Below, in pieces: positions 1-8,141 of a stretch of 35,802 nucleotides of DNA. Position 1 is the first letter of the stretch, and every line of letters begins with the position of its first letter. Position numbers and translations under genes: made by a program. The stretch comes from DASRJX01 sp035649235 (GTDB lineage: Bacteria; Acidobacteriota; Polarisedimenticolia; Gp22-AA2). The stretch is from NCBI GenBank assembly GCA_035649235.1, contig DASRJX010000108.1, positions 1 through 35,802 on the forward strand. Direction: 5' to 3'. The notes under the pieces are model-generated. The model ran no database searches. It was not told the DNA's origin and saw only the letters and a list, made by a program, of their open reading frames with translations.

Positions 1-1409
1 TGGCGGCCGCCCCGCGGCTGCGGGTGGTCGGCCGGGCCGGCGCAGGCGTCGACAACATCGACGTCGACGCGGCCACGCGGCGGGGCATCGTGGTCATGAA
101 CGCGCCGGGTGAGAACACCATCTCGGCCGCCGAGCACACGCTGTCGATGCTGCTGTCGCTGGCGCGCCGCATCCCCGCCGCGGACCGGTCCATGCGCGCC
201 GGCCGGTGGGAGCACGGCACCACCTTCATGGGGGTCGAGCTGTATGCGAAGACCCTCGGCGTGCTGGGCGTCGGCAAGGTCGGCCGGGAAGTCGCGTCGC
301 GGGCGCGGGCGTTCGGGATGGAGGTGGTCGGCTTCGACCCGGTGCTCACCCCCGAGGTGGCGGCGCGCCTCGGGGTGCAGATCCTGCCGCTGGCGGAGGT
401 GCTGGCGCGGGCCGACTTCCTGACCCTCCACCTGCCGCTGACCGCCGACACGCGCCACCTGATCGGGCGCGAGCAGCTCCTGCGCTGCCGCCGCGGCCTG
501 CGGATCATCAACGTCGCCCGGGGCGGCATCGACGACGAGGCAGCCCTCATCGAGGCTCTCGAATCAGGGCAGGTTGCCGGGGCGGCGCTCGACGTCTTCG
601 AGCACGAGCCTCCCTCCGGCAGCCCGCTCCTCCGGCTCGACTCGGTCGTCCTGACGCCGCACCTCGGAGGCTCGACGCGCGAGGCGCAGGAGAAGGTCGC
701 CGCGCGCATCGCCGAGCAGATCGCCGCCTACCTTCGCGACGGGACGGTGGCCAACGCCGTCAACGTCGAGGGGGTCGAGCCGCGGCTGGCGCCAGCCCTG
801 CTGCCGTACCGCGACCTGTGCGGGCGTCTCGGACGGTTCCTCTCGGCCCTCGGGCCGGGCTCGTACGACGAGGTTCTCCTGGAGTACGCCGGCGCGGTCA
901 ACGAGTATCCGATCCGGCCGCTCACCTCCGCCTTCCTCAAGGGGCTCCTCGAGGGGAAGCTCTCCGATCCGATCAACCCGGTCAACGCGTTGATCCTGGC
1001 CCGGGAGGCGGGGATCCGCGTTCAGGAGACGCGCGCCGGCGAGTCGCGGGACTTCACGGCCCTCGTCTCGGCGACCTTGCGCGGCCCGGCCGGCGCCCGT
1101 TCCGCAGCGGGGACCCTGTTCGGCAAGCGCGATCCGCGCCTGACGCGCATCGACGAGTTCCAGATCGACGCCATGCCGCAGGGAGCGATGCTGATCGTCA
1201 GCAACGACGATCGCCCCGGCATGGTGGGCCGCATCGGGTCGCTGCTCGGCGACGCGGGAGTCAACATCGCCTACATGTCTCTCGGGCGGGATCGATCCGG
1301 CGGCCGGGCGATCGCCGTCCTCAATCTCGATTCGCCGATCCCGAAGCACCTTCTGAAGCAGCTCTCCGCCATCGACGGCGTCCTCTGGGCGGAAGGGGTC
1401 ACCCTCTAG
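1..1409 (+). CDS. serA: D-3-phosphoglycerate dehydrogenase, 5' end cut by window edge
   Basis: This enzyme oxidises 3-phosphoglycerate to 3-phosphohydroxypyruvate with NAD+, the first step of serine synthesis in the cytosol. The frame is open to the left edge: codons read A-A-A-P-R-L-R-V-V-G-R-A-G from base 3, so the GTG at base 24 is an internal valine codon and not a start. About 468 residues are present against roughly 525-530 for the long form, so about 60 N-terminal residues are missing. Visible are the segment RAGAGVDNIDVDAATRRGI, the NAD-binding glycine motif LGVLGVGKVGREVA, the catalytic Arg in NVARGGIDDEA, the Glu in VFEHEPP and the His in LTPHLGGST. An intervening ASB-type domain and a C-terminal ACT domain (SNDDRPGMVGRIGSLL onward) follow, as in long-form SerA. 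The ACT domain commonly senses serine. Upstream context lies outside the window. Confidence 0.96.
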   Translation, partial: AAAPRLRVVGRAGAGVDNIDVDAATRRGIVVMNAPGENTISAAEHTLSMLLSLARRIPAADRSMRAGRWEHGTTFMGVELYAKTLGVLGVGKVGREVASRARAFGMEVVGFDPVLTPEVAARLGVQILPLAEVLARADFLTLHLPLTADTRHLIGREQLLRCRRGLRIINVARGGIDDEAALIEALESGQVAGAALDVFEHEPPSGSPLLRLDSVVLTPHLGGSTREAQEKVAARIAEQIAAYLRDGTVANAVNVEGVEPRLAPALLPYRDLCGRLGRFLSALGPGSYDEVLLEYAGAVNEYPIRPLTSAFLKGLLEGKLSDPINPVNALILAREAGIRVQETRAGESRDFTALVSATLRGPAGARSAAGTLFGKRDPRLTRIDEFQIDAMPQGAMLIVSNDDRPGMVGRIGSLLGDAGVNIAYMSLGRDRSGGRAIAVLNLDSPIPKHLLKQLSAIDGVLWAEGVTL

Positions 1410-1432
1410 CCCGGTGGGACATCCGGGCTAGA
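1405..1432 (+). terminator. Perfect 10-bp stem-loop overlapping the serA stop codon
   Basis: TCTAGCCCGG (1405-1414) pairs perfectly with CCGGGCTAGA (1423-1432) around an 8-base loop. The stem begins inside the last codons of serA. No T-run follows, so intrinsic termination is not assured; it may instead stabilise the 3' end of the serA mRNA. Confidence 0.45.
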
Positions 1433-1821
1433 TCGCGTCCCGCTGCGGACGCCCAAGGCTCGCCGCGTCCGCCGGCGGCCGGCAGGCCGTGCCGCGCGCA
1501 CGCGGCGCAGCGGCGCAATCCCCGGCCGGACCCCGCCTGAAGTCCGTGCCGCACGGCCGCTGCAGCCGATCCTGCGAGAGCCTGCCGTCGGACCGCGCAC
1601 CCATGGCACGTGCCCTGCAGCCTCGTCTTTCCGCCGCCGGAACGGGGCACGAGGCGCATGACGAGCTTGGGGGAGTTGCGGGATGGATCACAACAACCGA
1701 TCGGCTCTCCATCCGAACGATCCATCCCCTTCCGTGACGCGGGTGGGGGATCCGGTGATCCCCCCTCCCCCAGGATTTTCTTCCGCGGTTCACCGCAGTG
1801 ACACTTCCAGAAGGAGGGATC
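1433..1821. other. Gene-free gap with two strong inverted repeats
   Basis: No convincing gene lies between serA and the ComEA-like gene. The short open frames here have no family resemblance and no start with a ribosome site. The 3' half is structured. GGGATGGATC (1680-1689) pairs perfectly with GATCCATCCC (1719-1728) around a 29-base loop that itself holds the palindrome CCGATCGG (1697-1704). Directly after comes GGGGGATC (1745-1752) with GATCCCCC (1757-1764) and a CGGT loop, then a C-rich tract and ATTTTCTT. The second hairpin could be a terminator with a displaced T tract. Alternatively, the pair could form a structured 5' leader of the downstream gene, or a small RNA. No known riboswitch consensus was recognised. 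Confidence 0.4.
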
Positions 1822-2121
1822 ATGAGACCTCAGGTCCGCTGGGTCGGGGCGTTTCTGGCGCTGTTGATGCTCGCGGGGGCGGCGCTCCCGCCGCCTCTGG
1901 CGGCGGCGCAGCCGCAGGCCGAGAAGGTCAACATCAACGCGGCGACGGTCGACGAGCTGGTGACGCTGCCCGGGATCGGCCCGTCGTACGCGCAGCGCAT
2001 CGTCGAATACCGGGAGAAGAACGGGCCGTTCAAGAAGGTCGAGGATCTGCTCAACGTGCGCGGCATCGGCGAGAAGACGTTCGAGCGGATCAGGGACCGG
2101 ATCACGATCGGCGGCAAGTGA
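1822..2121 (+). CDS. Secreted ComEA-like helix-hairpin-helix protein
   Basis: This is a 99-residue exported protein with a DNA-binding fold. Residues 1-30 form a signal peptide (basic MRPQVRW, then a Leu/Ala-rich core ending LAAAQ). From about residue 35 the ComEA pattern VNINAATVDELVTLPGIG appears, followed by a second hairpin VRGIGEKTFERI (79-90): two helix-hairpin-helix motifs with the GIG turns. In competent bacteria ComEA binds incoming double-stranded DNA outside the inner membrane; short stand-alone versions like this are common and not all act in uptake. The ATG at 1822 is chosen over a GTG at 1798 because AAGGAGGG (1811-1818) sits at ideal distance and because the signal peptide then begins correctly. 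The stop overlaps the pseudopilin start (GTGA), so the two are translationally coupled. Confidence 0.85.
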   Translation: MRPQVRWVGAFLALLMLAGAALPPPLAAAQPQAEKVNINAATVDELVTLPGIGPSYAQRIVEYREKNGPFKKVEDLLNVRGIGEKTFERIRDRITIGGK

Positions 2122-2717
2122 GTCCGGCCCCGGGCGAGGGCGGCTTCTCGCTGCCGGAGGCCGCCCTCGCCACGGCCCTTCTCGGACTGCTGCTCCTGGT
2201 GTCGCTCCCGGCGCTGGCTTCGGGGCTGTCGCGCGGCCGGGTCGCGACCGCCGCGCGCGAGATGGCGGGGGAGATGGCGCGTCTGCGGTCGGAGGCCATC
2301 GCGACTCGGCGCCGGGTCGCCCTGCGCGTGGCCTGGAGCGGCGGCCGCTACGTCTACTCCTATTACGCCGACGGTGACGGCGACGGGGTGCGATCGGACG
2401 ACATCGCGGCGGGGCGCGACCCGCTCCTCGCGGGGCCTCGTGATCTTCCCTCGCGCCACGATGGAGTCGATTTCGGCCTGCTCGAATCCGCCATCCCGGA
2501 GGTGCCGCCAGCGCGCGGCGTCCTGCCGCCGTTCTCCGATCCGGTGCGCTTCGGCGCCTCGGACACCATCACCTTCACGCCCTGGGGGACGTCGAGCACG
2601 GGGACCCTTTACGTCAGCGACGGCAAGGAGAGCGTGCAGGCCGTGGTCCTGTACGGACGGACCGGCCGGATCCGGATCTGGAGGTTCGATCGCGCCCTGT
2701 GGCGCTGGGCGCAGTGA
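2118..2717 (+). CDS. Type IV/II pseudopilin, GspH/FimT family
   Basis: This 199-residue minor pilin is predicted to be cleaved by prepilin peptidase and built into a type IV pilus or type II pseudopilus. The N-terminus carries the class III signal: a short leader ending in Gly9, then F10-S-L-P-E14 with the conserved Glu at +5, followed by a hydrophobic helix to about residue 35. The C-terminal part (DTITFTPWGTSSTGTLYVSD) matches the GspH/FimT beta-domain, which ends in a typical GRIRIWRF strand. A DGDGDGVRSDD segment after the helix resembles a calcium loop. The GTG start at 2118 overlaps the TGA of the ComEA-like gene. The same open frame extends far upstream, but that part is antisense-like noise. 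No other pilus genes are in the window, so this is an isolated competence/pilus pair. Confidence 0.85.
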   Translation: MSPAPGEGGFSLPEAALATALLGLLLLVSLPALASGLSRGRVATAAREMAGEMARLRSEAIATRRRVALRVAWSGGRYVYSYYADGDGDGVRSDDIAAGRDPLLAGPRDLPSRHDGVDFGLLESAIPEVPPARGVLPPFSDPVRFGASDTITFTPWGTSSTGTLYVSDGKESVQAVVLYGRTGRIRIWRFDRALWRWAQ

Positions 2718-2727
2718 GCGCCGTCCT

Positions 2728-5700
2728 TCAGAACGAGATCTGGAATCCGACCTGGAAGCGGCGTCCGAAACGGCGCGTGCCGTCGATCTGCACCGGGCCG
2801 GAGATCCTCGACCCCGCCGAGACGTCGAACCCGGACCCCGCGATCGGCTCGTAGGTCAGGACCCGCAGGTCGTCGCTGTTCAGGACGTTGAACACCTCCA
2901 GCGACAGCGCCGCGGCCGACTTGCCGATCACGAAGTTCTTCTTGGCCCGCAGATTGAGGTCGAAGACCGAGTCGTTGCGCTCGCTGTTGCGAGGCAGCGG
3001 AACGAATCTGAACGTGGCCGGGTCGGTGTAGCCGTAGCGCGTCCGGAACTGCGAATAGGCGACGTTGTCGACGGCGAAGAAGCGCGACACGATCGAATAG
3101 GGGAGCCCCGACGACCAGGAGGTCACGACCGCCATCTGCCAGTCGGCGGGGAGGTAGAAGGAGCCGTTCAGCTTGACCACGTGCCGCTGGTCGAAGTCGA
3201 GGTAGCCGTATTCGCTCTCGATGACCGAGGGATCGTTCCCCGCCCTGGACTGGAACTCCTCCGCCTGCCCCTGGGCGCGGGAGTATGAGTAAGAGCCCTG
3301 CAGCTCCCACCGTCGCGAGAGGCGTCGCTCCAGCTCCAGTTCGACGGCGCTGTATTGGCCGTCGTTGTAATTGCCGACGCGCAGCACCTGGTTGAAGAAG
3401 AAGTTGTTGATGTACAAATCGGGGCGACCGTCCGGGACGCGCTGCAGCTGCGTGCGGCCTCCGGGCCCCTGAAGCAGGATGAGCCCCCCGACCCTGTCGG
3501 TGAGGTCCCCGTCCGCGTCGTAAGCCACCGTGTGGTTGACGTCGATGTCCTGGAGCTGGTCGCGGTAGGCGCGCCGGATGAAGCGCACTGCGATCCCCAG
3601 TTCCGGGGCGATCTCGCGCTCGAAGCCGAGCGTCATCTCGTCGCTGAAGGGAGTCTGCATCGTGCGATCGACCTGGTGGATCGTCGGCGGCGACTTGGCG
3701 AAGACGGCGCCGACGTAGTGGTTCGGAACCTGGACCAGGCCCCCGGCTTGAAATTGAGGCGTCAAGCCGTCCTTGTCGATCTGGTAGTAACGCGCCACGG
3801 GGTCCGCCGCCTGCTCGCCGACGATGCTGTTGAGGAACAGCTTGTCGTAGTACCGGCCCCAGGTGGCGAAGAGCTTGGTCCGGCCGTCGGACCAGGGGTC
3901 CCAGGAGACCGCGAGGCGAGGGGAGAGGTTGTTGTTGGTGATGTCGATCGGCTCCGGCTGCTGGATGGTCAGGCCCAGCTCCGACAATCGCTGCAGATCG
4001 ACGTTGCCTTCCCGGAAGATGTCCGGGTACACCGCCGAGAGCGAGTCGAGGGTGAACTCCACCAGGCTGTGGTTCCTGGTCAACCGCCTCAGGGCCTGGA
4101 ACTTCAACGGGTCGGTGAATTTCGCCAGCTGCTCCGACACGACGCGTCCGCCGCGAAAGAGAGGATCCTCCACGATGCCGTGGCTGATGATGCCGTCCCG
4201 ACTTCCCGAGATCAGGTCGTCCTGGCCGATCTCGCCGCCGCTCAGGCTGAGAAGCCGGTCGAAAATGGATCGCTCGGCGCCCGGGTCGAAGTAGGTGTAG
4301 CCCTGCGAATGCGCCGCCTCGCGCTCGAAGCGCAGCCCCAGGCCGAGGCTGACGTTCGGGAGCGGCTTGAAGCTGTCCTGCACGTAGAGGGCGGCGTTCA
4401 TCGAGCTCGCCTCCGCCTCGACGAAGGGTTGTGTGGGGATGAGCGTCACGAACGCCGCGGGCCGAGCCCCGACAGTGTCGCCCGACTCAGGATCGACCAT
4501 TCCCGACTGCTGCGGCTGGAAGGCGGTGATGTCCCGCGTCGCGGTCTGCCGGTCGAACGACTCGCGCTCCAGCAGGAATCCCCCTCGCAGGTCGTGCGTC
4601 CCCAGGAAATCGGGAACGAACACCCCCAGGTCCTCGCGCAGGCTGACGCGGCGCCGGCGGTCGTCATAGTCCTGGTAGAGCGGGCCGCTGACCACCCCGG
4701 AGCCTTCGTCCAGGAGATAGTCCCGATCCGGCGCGGCGGGACGCGTCCTCCCGAAGGGGTAGGTCGAGGTCGGGAAGGGCGTGTCGTCGAGCCTCCCGTT
4801 GCCGTTGCGATCTTCCAGGCCCCTGTCGAGTCGCAGGTCGGAGTCGATGTCCTCATTCATATCGAGGACGCCGTTCTTGTTCTTGTCCTCGTCCATGTTG
4901 TCGAGGTGCCCGTCGCAATCGGCGTCCTCCCGCTGCAGCCCCTCGCAGGCCTTCGCGGGGGTGAGACGGCCGTCGTTGTCCACGTCCTCGTCCAGGAAGA
5001 TGAAGGGAAACTGCGGATCGGGGACCGGATTGGGCTCCTTCCAGGTGTCGATCCTCCCGTTCCGGATGTGGGTGTCCTCGAACACGTCGAACGCCTGGTC
5101 GGCGTCGTAGTCTTCGCCGGGATCGCGTTCGGAGGGCTCGTGGAATCCGTTCCCGTTCCGGTCGTAGTAGAGAGCCCCGTTGCCGTTCGTGTCGGGGTCG
5201 AGGTTCGGCTCGATCTCGGGGCGGCTCTGGAACCGGGCGAGCGAGCTCTCGAGCACGACCGTCGGGCTCAGGACCGACACGCCCTTGAGCGTCAGGTTGG
5301 TGCCGCCCGCGAGCTGCGTGTAGCCGGTCTCCTCCTTCGTGAAGCTGTTGAGGCCCTGGTTGAGGTACTCCTGCGGGTCGATGTTGAGCGACATCGACAG
5401 CCGGTGCGCCGGGCTCACCTGCCAGGTCGCCTTCCCGAACCCCCGGAACTCGCGGATTCCCGTCACGAAGGCCGAGTTGAGGGCGTTGACCGGATCGTCC
5501 TTGGAGATGTACTCGAGCGCCAGGTAGTACCAGGCCTTGTCGCGGACGAGCGGGCCACCGACCGCAAGGAACGGCAGGAAGTCGTTGAACTCGAGATCGC
5601 GCAGCCCCTGCTCCCCGACGTTGCCGTGCAGGGACGGGTCGTCGCTGCCTGCGCCGTCGCCGTCGAGCGCCGATCCGCGCCAGAAGAACTTGAAGGTGCC

Positions 5701-6438
5701 TTCGAACTGGTTGCCGCCCGACTTCGTGAGGATGTTGGCGAACCCTCCCTGGGCGCGACCGAATTCGGCCGTGGCGCCGGAGGTCTTGACCTCGATCTCC
5801 TGGATCGACTCGATGTTGAGCTGGGCGCCGACCTTGCCCGTGAGCGGGTCGACCGTGGAGACGCCGTCCACGAGGGTGCCGACGTCGGTGTCCCGGGCGC
5901 CATGGATGTTGGGGTTGCCGTCCCCGTCGATGTCGTTGACGCCGGGGGCCAGGGTGAGGACGTCCTGGTAGTCCCTCCCGAAGATCGGCAGGGCGTCGAC
6001 GAACTCTGAGGAGAAGCGGGACTGGGTTGTGGTGTCGGCCAGGGAGACGACCGGCGGCGCTGCCCGCACCTCCACGCGCTCCCGCAGCTGGCCCTCGGGG
6101 GACAGCATGATGGTCAGGCTGCTGGTCAGGCCCGCGCGGACCTCCACCTGGGACTGGACGACCGTAGCGAATCCGGACAGCTTGAAGTGCAGGGTGTACT
6201 CGGAACCCGGCGGCAGGGCGGGGATCTGGAACAGACCCGCGCGATCGGTCACCGTGCCACGGCCGGCGGCCCCGAGCAGGCCCGATTCGACGGTCACCGT
6301 GACCCCCGGAAGCGGCTCACCCCCCCGGTCGGTCACGACACCGCGCAGGGCTCCCATGTTCTGGGCGGATGCGTGGCCGGCCGCCGACCACAGGAGCAGC
6401 AGCAGGAAGAGCCGCGAAAGGAGCCTCAGAGCGCGCAT
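2728..6438 (-). CDS. TonB-dependent receptor, Oar-like, with Asp-rich calcium-type insert
   Basis: This 1236-residue outer-membrane receptor probably imports a large or scarce substrate using TonB energy. In order: signal peptide (1-26, MRALRLLSRLFLLLLLWSAA... to SAQ); carboxypeptidase-regulatory-like Ig fold (about 30-115, ALRGVVTDRGGEPLPGVTV); plug domain (about 125-245, DALPIFGRDYQDVLTLAPGV); then a long beta-barrel ending in an aromatic C-terminus (VGFQISF). Residues about 405-551 form an unusual insert packed with EF-hand-type loops such as DRNGNGFHEPSE, DVDNDGRL, DADCDGHLDNMD and DKNKNGVLDMNE. The ATG at 6438 is preferred to the far upstream one at 6576 because it begins a proper signal peptide and lies just downstream of a promoter. 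No Shine-Dalgarno is evident. The gene converges on the pseudopilin gene with a 10-base gap. The substrate is unknown; no SusD partner is present. Confidence 0.93.
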   Translation of the reverse strand: MRALRLLSRLFLLLLLWSAAGHASAQNMGALRGVVTDRGGEPLPGVTVTVESGLLGAAGRGTVTDRAGLFQIPALPPGSEYTLHFKLSGFATVVQSQVEVRAGLTSSLTIMLSPEGQLRERVEVRAAPPVVSLADTTTQSRFSSEFVDALPIFGRDYQDVLTLAPGVNDIDGDGNPNIHGARDTDVGTLVDGVSTVDPLTGKVGAQLNIESIQEIEVKTSGATAEFGRAQGGFANILTKSGGNQFEGTFKFFWRGSALDGDGAGSDDPSLHGNVGEQGLRDLEFNDFLPFLAVGGPLVRDKAWYYLALEYISKDDPVNALNSAFVTGIREFRGFGKATWQVSPAHRLSMSLNIDPQEYLNQGLNSFTKEETGYTQLAGGTNLTLKGVSVLSPTVVLESSLARFQSRPEIEPNLDPDTNGNGALYYDRNGNGFHEPSERDPGEDYDADQAFDVFEDTHIRNGRIDTWKEPNPVPDPQFPFIFLDEDVDNDGRLTPAKACEGLQREDADCDGHLDNMDEDKNKNGVLDMNEDIDSDLRLDRGLEDRNGNGRLDDTPFPTSTYPFGRTRPAAPDRDYLLDEGSGVVSGPLYQDYDDRRRRVSLREDLGVFVPDFLGTHDLRGGFLLERESFDRQTATRDITAFQPQQSGMVDPESGDTVGARPAAFVTLIPTQPFVEAEASSMNAALYVQDSFKPLPNVSLGLGLRFEREAAHSQGYTYFDPGAERSIFDRLLSLSGGEIGQDDLISGSRDGIISHGIVEDPLFRGGRVVSEQLAKFTDPLKFQALRRLTRNHSLVEFTLDSLSAVYPDIFREGNVDLQRLSELGLTIQQPEPIDITNNNLSPRLAVSWDPWSDGRTKLFATWGRYYDKLFLNSIVGEQAADPVARYYQIDKDGLTPQFQAGGLVQVPNHYVGAVFAKSPPTIHQVDRTMQTPFSDEMTLGFEREIAPELGIAVRFIRRAYRDQLQDIDVNHTVAYDADGDLTDRVGGLILLQGPGGRTQLQRVPDGRPDLYINNFFFNQVLRVGNYNDGQYSAVELELERRLSRRWELQGSYSYSRAQGQAEEFQSRAGNDPSVIESEYGYLDFDQRHVVKLNGSFYLPADWQMAVVTSWSSGLPYSIVSRFFAVDNVAYSQFRTRYGYTDPATFRFVPLPRNSERNDSVFDLNLRAKKNFVIGKSAAALSLEVFNVLNSDDLRVLTYEPIAGSGFDVSAGSRISGPVQIDGTRRFGRRFQVGFQISF

Positions 6439-6459
6439 CGTCGGTTCAGGGCGGCCCAC

Positions 6460-6488
6460 AGTTGACGTTGAAAGAGGGCTTCTGTCAA
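6460..6488 (-). promoter_or_regulatory. Sigma-70-type promoter for the TonB receptor
   Basis: On the minus strand a perfect TTGACA (6488-6483) is followed after 17 bases by TCAACT (6465-6460, 3 of 6 matches). The predicted start of transcription is about 6453, leaving a 15-base leader to the ATG at 6438. Confidence 0.45.
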
Positions 6489-6597
6489 TCGGTTCCGCTG
6501 TGGAACTTCCCGGGGCGGGGCGACCAGGGAGATTCCTGGGGTGCGTGTCGCGGGGCCGTGACGGTGGGACTGGCAAGACGGGACCCTGTGCTGGGTG

Positions 6598-7239
6598 TCA
6601 GAGCGTTGGCAGGTACGTCAGCAGGTCGGAGAACTTGTGCAGCAGCCGGTCCGGCCGTCCGCCGAGCAGCATCTCCCGCGTCGCCGAGCCCGTCGGCACG
6701 GCGTAGACCGACACGCCCGCGTTGCGGGCCGCCTCGATGTCGAGGAGCATGTCGCCCACGTAGACGACCTCTTCGGCCCCGAGGCCGAGGCGGCTCATGA
6801 TGATTTCCAGCATCTCCGGATCGGGCTTCGGCCGCTCGACGTCGTTCGGACCGAGGACCTCCGAGAACAGGTGGTCGATCTCGAGCGTCCGGAGGATGTC
6901 CCGGGCGAAATAGGAGGGCTTGTTCGTGGCGATCGCCATCTGATAGCCCCGCCGGTCGAGCTCCTCCACGGTCTCCCTCACCTGAGGGAGGATCTTCGTC
7001 CGGCTCTCGCAGATCGCGGCGTAGCTCTCCCGGAACAGCCGCACACCGCCCGCGATGTCGGCCGGTCCGACCGCCTTTTCGATCAGGTGCTCGAGTCCGT
7101 GGCCGACCATCGCCTTGACCTCCTCGAGGGGGAGGGGGGGCTTGTCGACAGCCATGCGGACGCGGTTCAGGCTTTCGGCGATCGGCTCGTAGGAATCGAT
7201 CAGGGTGCCGTCGAAGTCGAAGATGATCCCGCTGATCAA
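6598..7239 (-). CDS. HAD-superfamily phosphatase, phosphoglycolate phosphatase-like
   Basis: A 213-residue haloacid-dehalogenase-type hydrolase, closest in appearance to Gph (2-phosphoglycolate phosphatase) or pyrophosphatase PpaX. Motif I is FDFDGTLIDS (nucleophile Asp8, acid Asp10); motif II is the Thr in AIATNKPSY; motif III Lys lies in ERPKPDPEM; motif IV is VYVGDMLLDIEAA. The helical cap sits between motifs I and II (C1 cap, about residues 17-85), as in Gph. The TTG at 7239 is preferred as start: GGGAG lies 6 bases upstream and the predicted -10 box lies upstream of it, whereas the alternative GTG (7272) would fall upstream of that box. Substrate cannot be told from sequence alone. It stands alone between the receptor and the divergent haem unit. 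Confidence 0.85.
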   Translation of the reverse strand: MISGIIFDFDGTLIDSYEPIAESLNRVRMAVDKPPLPLEEVKAMVGHGLEHLIEKAVGPADIAGGVRLFRESYAAICESRTKILPQVRETVEELDRRGYQMAIATNKPSYFARDILRTLEIDHLFSEVLGPNDVERPKPDPEMLEIIMSRLGLGAEEVVYVGDMLLDIEAARNAGVSVYAVPTGSATREMLLGGRPDRLLHKFSDLLTYLPTL

Positions 7240-7262
7240 GCCGGTCTCCCGAGCAGCGCGCG

Positions 7263-7292
7263 ATCCTAGCACCGTGGCGCGCGGCGGATCAA
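7263..7292 (-). promoter_or_regulatory. Promoter for the HAD phosphatase gene
   Basis: The minus strand reads TTGATC (7292-7287), 18 bases, TAGGAT (7268-7263). Predicted transcription start is near 7255, 16 bases before the TTG start codon, which supports that start. The divergent ccsA-like gene has a possible -10 (TATCCT, 7312-7317) but no clear -35. Confidence 0.45.
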
Positions 7293-7347
7293 GCAGACGC
7301 TGAGCACATGCTATCCTTCCGCCACGGGAGGTGCGGAGGGGGGCACG

Positions 7348-8139
7348 ATGGACGCGGGGCTCGCATGTCTTCGGGCGGCACTACTCTTCTATGCGCTGGG
7401 GTTTCTCGCCGCCATAGCACCGCTTCTGTCGGAGGCCCGCCGCCGCGCGGCGGCCTTCGCCCCCTGGCTGGCCGCGGGCGGGGCCGCCTGCCACACCGTG
7501 GCCCTCCTAGCGCTCGGCTGGTCGCTGAACCGCTGCCCTCTGGCGACCGTGCCGGAGATCCTCTCGGCCCTCTCCTGGGCCTCGGTGCTCATCTATCTCG
7601 CCGTCTGGTGGCGGTACCGGATCGACGTGCTGCACGTGACGATCCTGCCGCTGGCGATCGTCGTGCTGGTGATCTCGAAGGTCATGCCGGGGGAGGTGCT
7701 GCCGGTCGCCGCCTCGATGCGGGGCCCCCTCCTGAAGCTGCACCTGACGGCGATCATCCTCGGCGTCGGGGCGCTCTCCATCACCTTCGCCGCCAGCCTG
7801 GTCTACGTCATCGTCGACCGCGGACTCAAAGCCAAGCGGCCGGCCCGCTTCTTCGTCCCGCTGCCGTCCCTCGAGCGCTGCGACCGGATCGGGCGCGTGT
7901 CGCTTCTCTGGGCCCACCCGCTCCTGACTTTCGGGATCGTGACCGGAGCGGTGATCAACGAGAGCCTCACCGGAAGCCCCTGGGCCTGGCAGCCCAAGGA
8001 GACGCTGGCTGTATTGGCCTGGGTCCTGCTGGGCGTGGTGCTGGCGGCCCGGCTCGGCTGGGGCTGGCGAGGCCGCAAAGCGGCCCTGCTGACCATCCTG
8101 GGATTCAGCATGGTCTTCCTCCGCATGCTCGGGATCTGA
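7348..8139 (+). CDS. Cytochrome c assembly protein, CcsA/HemX family
   Basis: A 263-residue polytopic inner-membrane protein with about eight hydrophobic segments. The family signature SPWAWQPKETLAVLAW (210-225) corresponds to the tryptophan-rich WxWxPKE segment of CcsA/HemX/CcmC-type haem handling proteins. Candidate haem ligands are His49, His132 and His190, each next to or inside membrane helices. CcsA with CcsB delivers haem for covalent attachment in system II cytochrome c maturation; the HemX subgroup, often encoded next to hemA, is implicated in controlling glutamyl-tRNA reductase level. Position directly before hemA (2 bases) favours a HemX-like role, although the tetrahaem protein encoded in this window also needs c-type maturation. 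The ATG has GGAGG a few bases upstream. It is the first gene of a unit reaching gcvPB. Confidence 0.85.
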   Translation: MDAGLACLRAALLFYALGFLAAIAPLLSEARRRAAAFAPWLAAGGAACHTVALLALGWSLNRCPLATVPEILSALSWASVLIYLAVWWRYRIDVLHVTILPLAIVVLVISKVMPGEVLPVAASMRGPLLKLHLTAIILGVGALSITFAASLVYVIVDRGLKAKRPARFFVPLPSLERCDRIGRVSLLWAHPLLTFGIVTGAVINESLTGSPWAWQPKETLAVLAWVLLGVVLAARLGWGWRGRKAALLTILGFSMVFLRMLGI

Positions 8140-8141
8140 AG

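Noticed and set aside
1489..1801. Short plus-strand open frames between serA and the ComEA-like gene
   Set aside because: No family resemblance, poor starts, and they cross the inverted repeats; better explained as structured non-coding sequence.
3355..6009. Long open frame (884 codons) on the plus strand across the TonB receptor
   Set aside because: It is the antisense of a clear receptor gene. Its Val/Glu/Arg/Leu-rich composition is what high third-position GC on the other strand produces, and no domain is visible.
7308..8141. Upstream extension of the hemA frame
   Set aside because: It lies over the CcsA/HemX gene and contains no conserved sequence; hemA starts cleanly at 8142.
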